Positions 60,802 through 64,000 of a stretch of DNA of 64,000 bases are shown here, in pieces. Below the pieces are notes generated by a model. That model did not search any database. It was not told where the DNA came from and saw only the letters and a program-made list of their open reading frames with translations. The stretch's first letter is position 1, and each line of letters starts with the position of its first letter. The translations under genes and the position numbers were made by a program. This DNA comes from Mangifera indica (Eukaryota; Streptophyta; Magnoliopsida; Sapindales; Anacardiaceae), in assembly GCF_011075055.1 (NCBI RefSeq), contig NC_058147.1:1364001-1428000 (forward strand), written 5' to 3'.

Positions 60802-63800
60802 TCAAGCTGGAGCATATAAATTATATGCATCAAGCTTGTTACAGATGAAATTAATTGGAGGCCCTCGAAGAGATTTAGTAAGTATATCTGTCAGCTGATC
60901 ATTTGAACTGACATGACTTGTAGAGATACAACCGGACATAATCTTTTCTCTCACAAAATGACAATCGATTTCTATATGTTTTGTTCTTTCGTGAAATACA
61001 GAATTCGAGGAAATGTGAAGAGCAGCCTGGTTATCACAAAATAATAACATTTGTGATATTTTTGTAAACTTTAATTCTTAGATCAACTGCTTTAACCAGA
61101 TAAGCTCACAAGTGACTAAGGCCATAGCACGATATTTTGCTTCTACGCTAGATCTGGCAATAATATCTTGCTTTTTACTTTTCCATGATACTAGATTTCC
61201 TCCAACTAATACACAATACCCAGAAGTAGAACGTCTGTCAGATGGAGAACTTGCCCAGTCAGCATCTGAATACCCAACGATCTAAGTATGCCATTTATCC
61301 TCGTATAACAATCCTTTTCCAGGGGTTCTCTTAATGTACCTCAAGATCCGAATAATTGCATCCCAATGACTATCACATGGAGACTAAAGGAATTGACTTA
61401 CCACGCTGATAGCAAAAGAAATATATGGTCGTGTGATGGTGAGATAATTAAGTTTTCCAACGAGTCTTCGATATCTCCTAAGATCTGCAAGTGGCTCCCC
61501 CTATCCAGGTAAGAGCTTAGTATTAGGGTCCATAAAAGAGTCTATAGGTTTGCAATCTAACATTCCTGTTTTCTTCAGAATATCCAATGCATACTTCCTT
61601 TGAGAGATGATAATTCCAGTTTTAGACTGGGTGACTTCTATACTAAGAAAATATCTGAGTGGGTCCAAATCTTTGGTTTGAAAATAACTAAACAAATGCC
61701 TCTTTAATTGCTCAATACCCTCCTGATCACTTCCTGTAATAACAATATCATCTACATAGACCACTAGATAGATACATTGTCCGTGTAGAGTATGTCTATA
61801 GAATACTGAATGATTAGATTCACTTCGTATCATGCCAAATTCTTGAATAACAATATTAAACTGATCAAACCAAGCGCGAGGAGATTGTTTTAAACCATAC
61901 AGAGAACGACGAAGTTTACAAACGAATCCAGACTCCCCATGAGCTACAAAACTAGGAGGTTGCTCCATATAAATTTCTTCTTGTAGTTCACCATGAAGAA
62001 AGACATTCTTGATATCTAACTGATGCAAAGGCCAATGGCCAATGGCAGCCATAGAGAAAAATAGGTGAACAAAAGACATTTTAGCAACCGGAGAGAAAGT
62101 CTCATAATAATCAAGACCGTATATCTGAGTGTATCCTTTAGCAACCAACCGTGCTTTCAATCTATCAATCTGACCATCAGGACCAACTTTAACAGTATAG
62201 ATCCACATACATCCAACCGTTGAGTGACCAGGGGACAAAGGAACGAGGTCCCAAGTATTATTAGCATGTAGAACAGACATCTCATCCACCATTGCTTGTC
62301 ATCATCTGGGATCAGATAATGCCTCATGAACAGTAACAGGGGTAGATACAGAGGATAAAGTGGACACAAAGACATAGTATGGTGAAGATAAACGATGATA
62401 ACTTAGAAAATTATAGATGGGATGAGGATTACGAGTTGAACGCATACCTTTGTGAATAATAATAGGAAATTGATCATCAGGAGGTAAGACCACAGATACA
62501 GAAGATTCTGGAGCAGAAAGCGAGTGCATCAGGTCTTAAGAGACTGTCTCACTTAAAGGAGAAGCAAGAACATCACCTGTAGAATGACTAGTGGGTGTAA
62601 GATCTGTACTAGTTGGAGATTGGTTAGTTGAAGACTGTGAATTTATTAAGGGAACAATATAGGACACAGGAAGAACTTATGTAATAGGAGACTTGTCTAG
62701 TTGAGAAGAAGATGAAAAATAAAGAGAAGACTCAAAAAATATAATTTCTGCAGAAAGGTAGTAGCGACGTGTAATAGGAGAATAATATCGATAACCTTTC
62801 TAAAGACGCGAGTATCCAAGAAAAACGCATTTAATGGAACGAGTAGACAATTTATCTCGACCAAGAGATAAGTTATGAACAAAACATGTACACCCAAAGA
62901 CACGAGGTTGAAGAGAAAACAATGACTGATCAGGATACAAAATAGAGTGAGGTACCTGATCCTGCAAGACTGAAGAAGACATTCTATTAATCAAGAAACA
63001 AGCAATAAGAACAGCATTAGCCCAAAAACGAAAAGGTGCATGACTATGTATGAGTAAAGTACGGGTAGTTTCAATAAGATGCCTATTTTTACGTTCGACA
63101 ATTCCATTTTGCTGAGGAGTATGAGCATAAGAGGATTGATGTAGAATGCCTTTAGATGCTAGAAATTTAGTAAAGGGAGCAGAAAAATATTCACTGACAT
63201 TATCACTACGAAGTATACTAATAGTAGTAGAGAATTGTGTTTCAACTTCAGCACAAAAGGATTGAAAAATAGAAAATAATTCAGATCTATTCTTCATTAA
63301 AAATAACCAAGTGTCATGCGAATAATCATTAATAAATGTAACAATATATTGAAAACCTAAAGTAGACACAACTCTACTAGGACCTCATACATCAGAATGG
63401 ATTAATTCAAAAGGTGATGTAACCCAATTATTGACACGTCTTGGAAAGGATATACGAGTATGTTTTCCAAGTTGACAAGACTCGTAATTAAATGATGATA
63501 AATGTGATAAACCAGGGACCATCTGTTATAGTTTTGATAAATTAGGGTGACCCAAACGATTGTAAAGAAGCTTTAGAGACTCAGTGATGGCACATGCTAC
63601 AGAATCAGGTGGATCTAGTTGGTAGAGGCCCTATGACTCACATCGTGTGCTAATCATCGACCCGTACTGCGGTCCTGTATAAGAACATAGTTATTAGTAA
63701 ATGTAATTGTATAATTTAGGGAACGAGTAAGTTTGCTAACAGAAATAAAATTAAATGGACAGCCAATGAGGTAAAAGACAGACTTCAAAGGCAAGAGTGG

Positions 63801-64000
63801 AATCAAAGATGAAATAAGCACAACCTACTGCTTTGACAGTAATGATAGATCTATTAGCTAATATTACAGTAGGTAAGGGAGTAGTCTCAGTAAAGTGAGA
63901 AAGTAAGCGAAGGTTACCAGAGATGTGATCAGAGGCACTAGAATCAAAGATCCATGACTCGAAAGAAGAAGAGTGAGTGAGGCATACAGCTGAATTACTC
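60802..64000 (-). pseudogene. Degraded pol of copia copy B
   Basis: The minus-strand order is protease region (near 63960), integrase (63369-62800, with LRSDNVSEYF and QQNGIVERKN), linker, RT (62292-61501, with YVDDIVITGSD) and RNase H (61500-60802, ending [12 protein letters not shown]). Stops interrupt RT/RNase H: a Q codon of copy A is TAG at about 61501. Others lie between linker and RT. It lacks the T-run insertion of copy A near 39670. Confidence 0.9.

Larger units (their letters stand above)
54274..64000. repeat. Large segmental duplication, arm B (partner 32555-42650)
   Basis: Colinear with arm A to the window end. It has single units where arm A has 199-bp and 165-bp tandem duplications. 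The duplication continues beyond the window. Confidence 0.9.
60550..64000 (-). mobile_element. Ty1/copia LTR retrotransposon, copy B, truncated by the window edge
   Basis: It starts with a 3' LTR (60550-60794) after target TATGT, in the same sequence context as copy A. So one insertion was carried along by the segmental duplication. The polypurine tract (minus strand GAGAGGGAG) directly precedes the LTR. The 5' LTR is outside the window. Confidence 0.92.

Noticed and set aside
9936..64000. Biosynthetic gene cluster with several enzyme classes
   Set aside because: Only P450 paralogs and transposons are present; no terpene synthase, transferase, acyltransferase or other partner is visible in the window.

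Overview
This is a plant nuclear DNA window, almost certainly from a woody eudicot. Genes have spliced exons with GT/AG introns, intergenic DNA is AT-rich, and there are nested DNA transposons and a Ty1/copia retrotransposon. The order or species cannot be fixed from sequence alone. No RNA gene, CRISPR array or prokaryotic feature was seen.

Layout. (1) 1-2367, minus strand: the 5' part of an IQ67-domain (IQD31/32-like) calmodulin-binding protein, five exons, running off the left edge. (2) 2368-9935: intergenic, with a hAT-type element (4352-5317) next to a 252-bp tandem duplication. (3) 9936 to the right edge: a tandem array of A-type cytochrome P450 genes (CYP71 clan, closest in architecture to CYP83/CYP71B), all on the plus strand, each with the single I-helix intron. 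Six look intact (9936, 16380, 26031, 32555, 44780, 54274). Two are full-length but broken (20192, 48874). Three copies of a 3'-exon fragment (29396, 35894, 57615) and two of an exon-1 relic (37041, 58764) are dead. (4) Two copies of a minus-strand copia retrotransposon (39027-43822 and 60550 to the edge) sit at the same target site in two arms of a large duplication.

How it arose. The array is a mosaic of nested segmental duplications. The segment 16380-21908 (intact gene plus broken gene) matches 44780-50520. The segment 32555-42650 matches 54274-64000 almost end to end, and the gene at 26031 with its 3' flank is a third copy of the start of that unit. The 3' flank of the first P450 (about 12340-13610) recurs at about 29985-31270. 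Later DNA-transposon insertions with clear target-site duplications interrupt single copies, so the paralogous arm preserves the empty site. This gives a relative chronology of duplication, insertion and decay.

Function. The P450s are predicted ER-anchored monooxygenases of specialised metabolism. Substrates cannot be deduced. The differences among paralogs lie in substrate-recognition regions and conserved motifs. No non-P450 biosynthetic partner gene is visible, so this is a paralog array and not a demonstrated pathway cluster. I found no convincing novel system; the value of the window is in the recombination history and in paralog-specific lesions.
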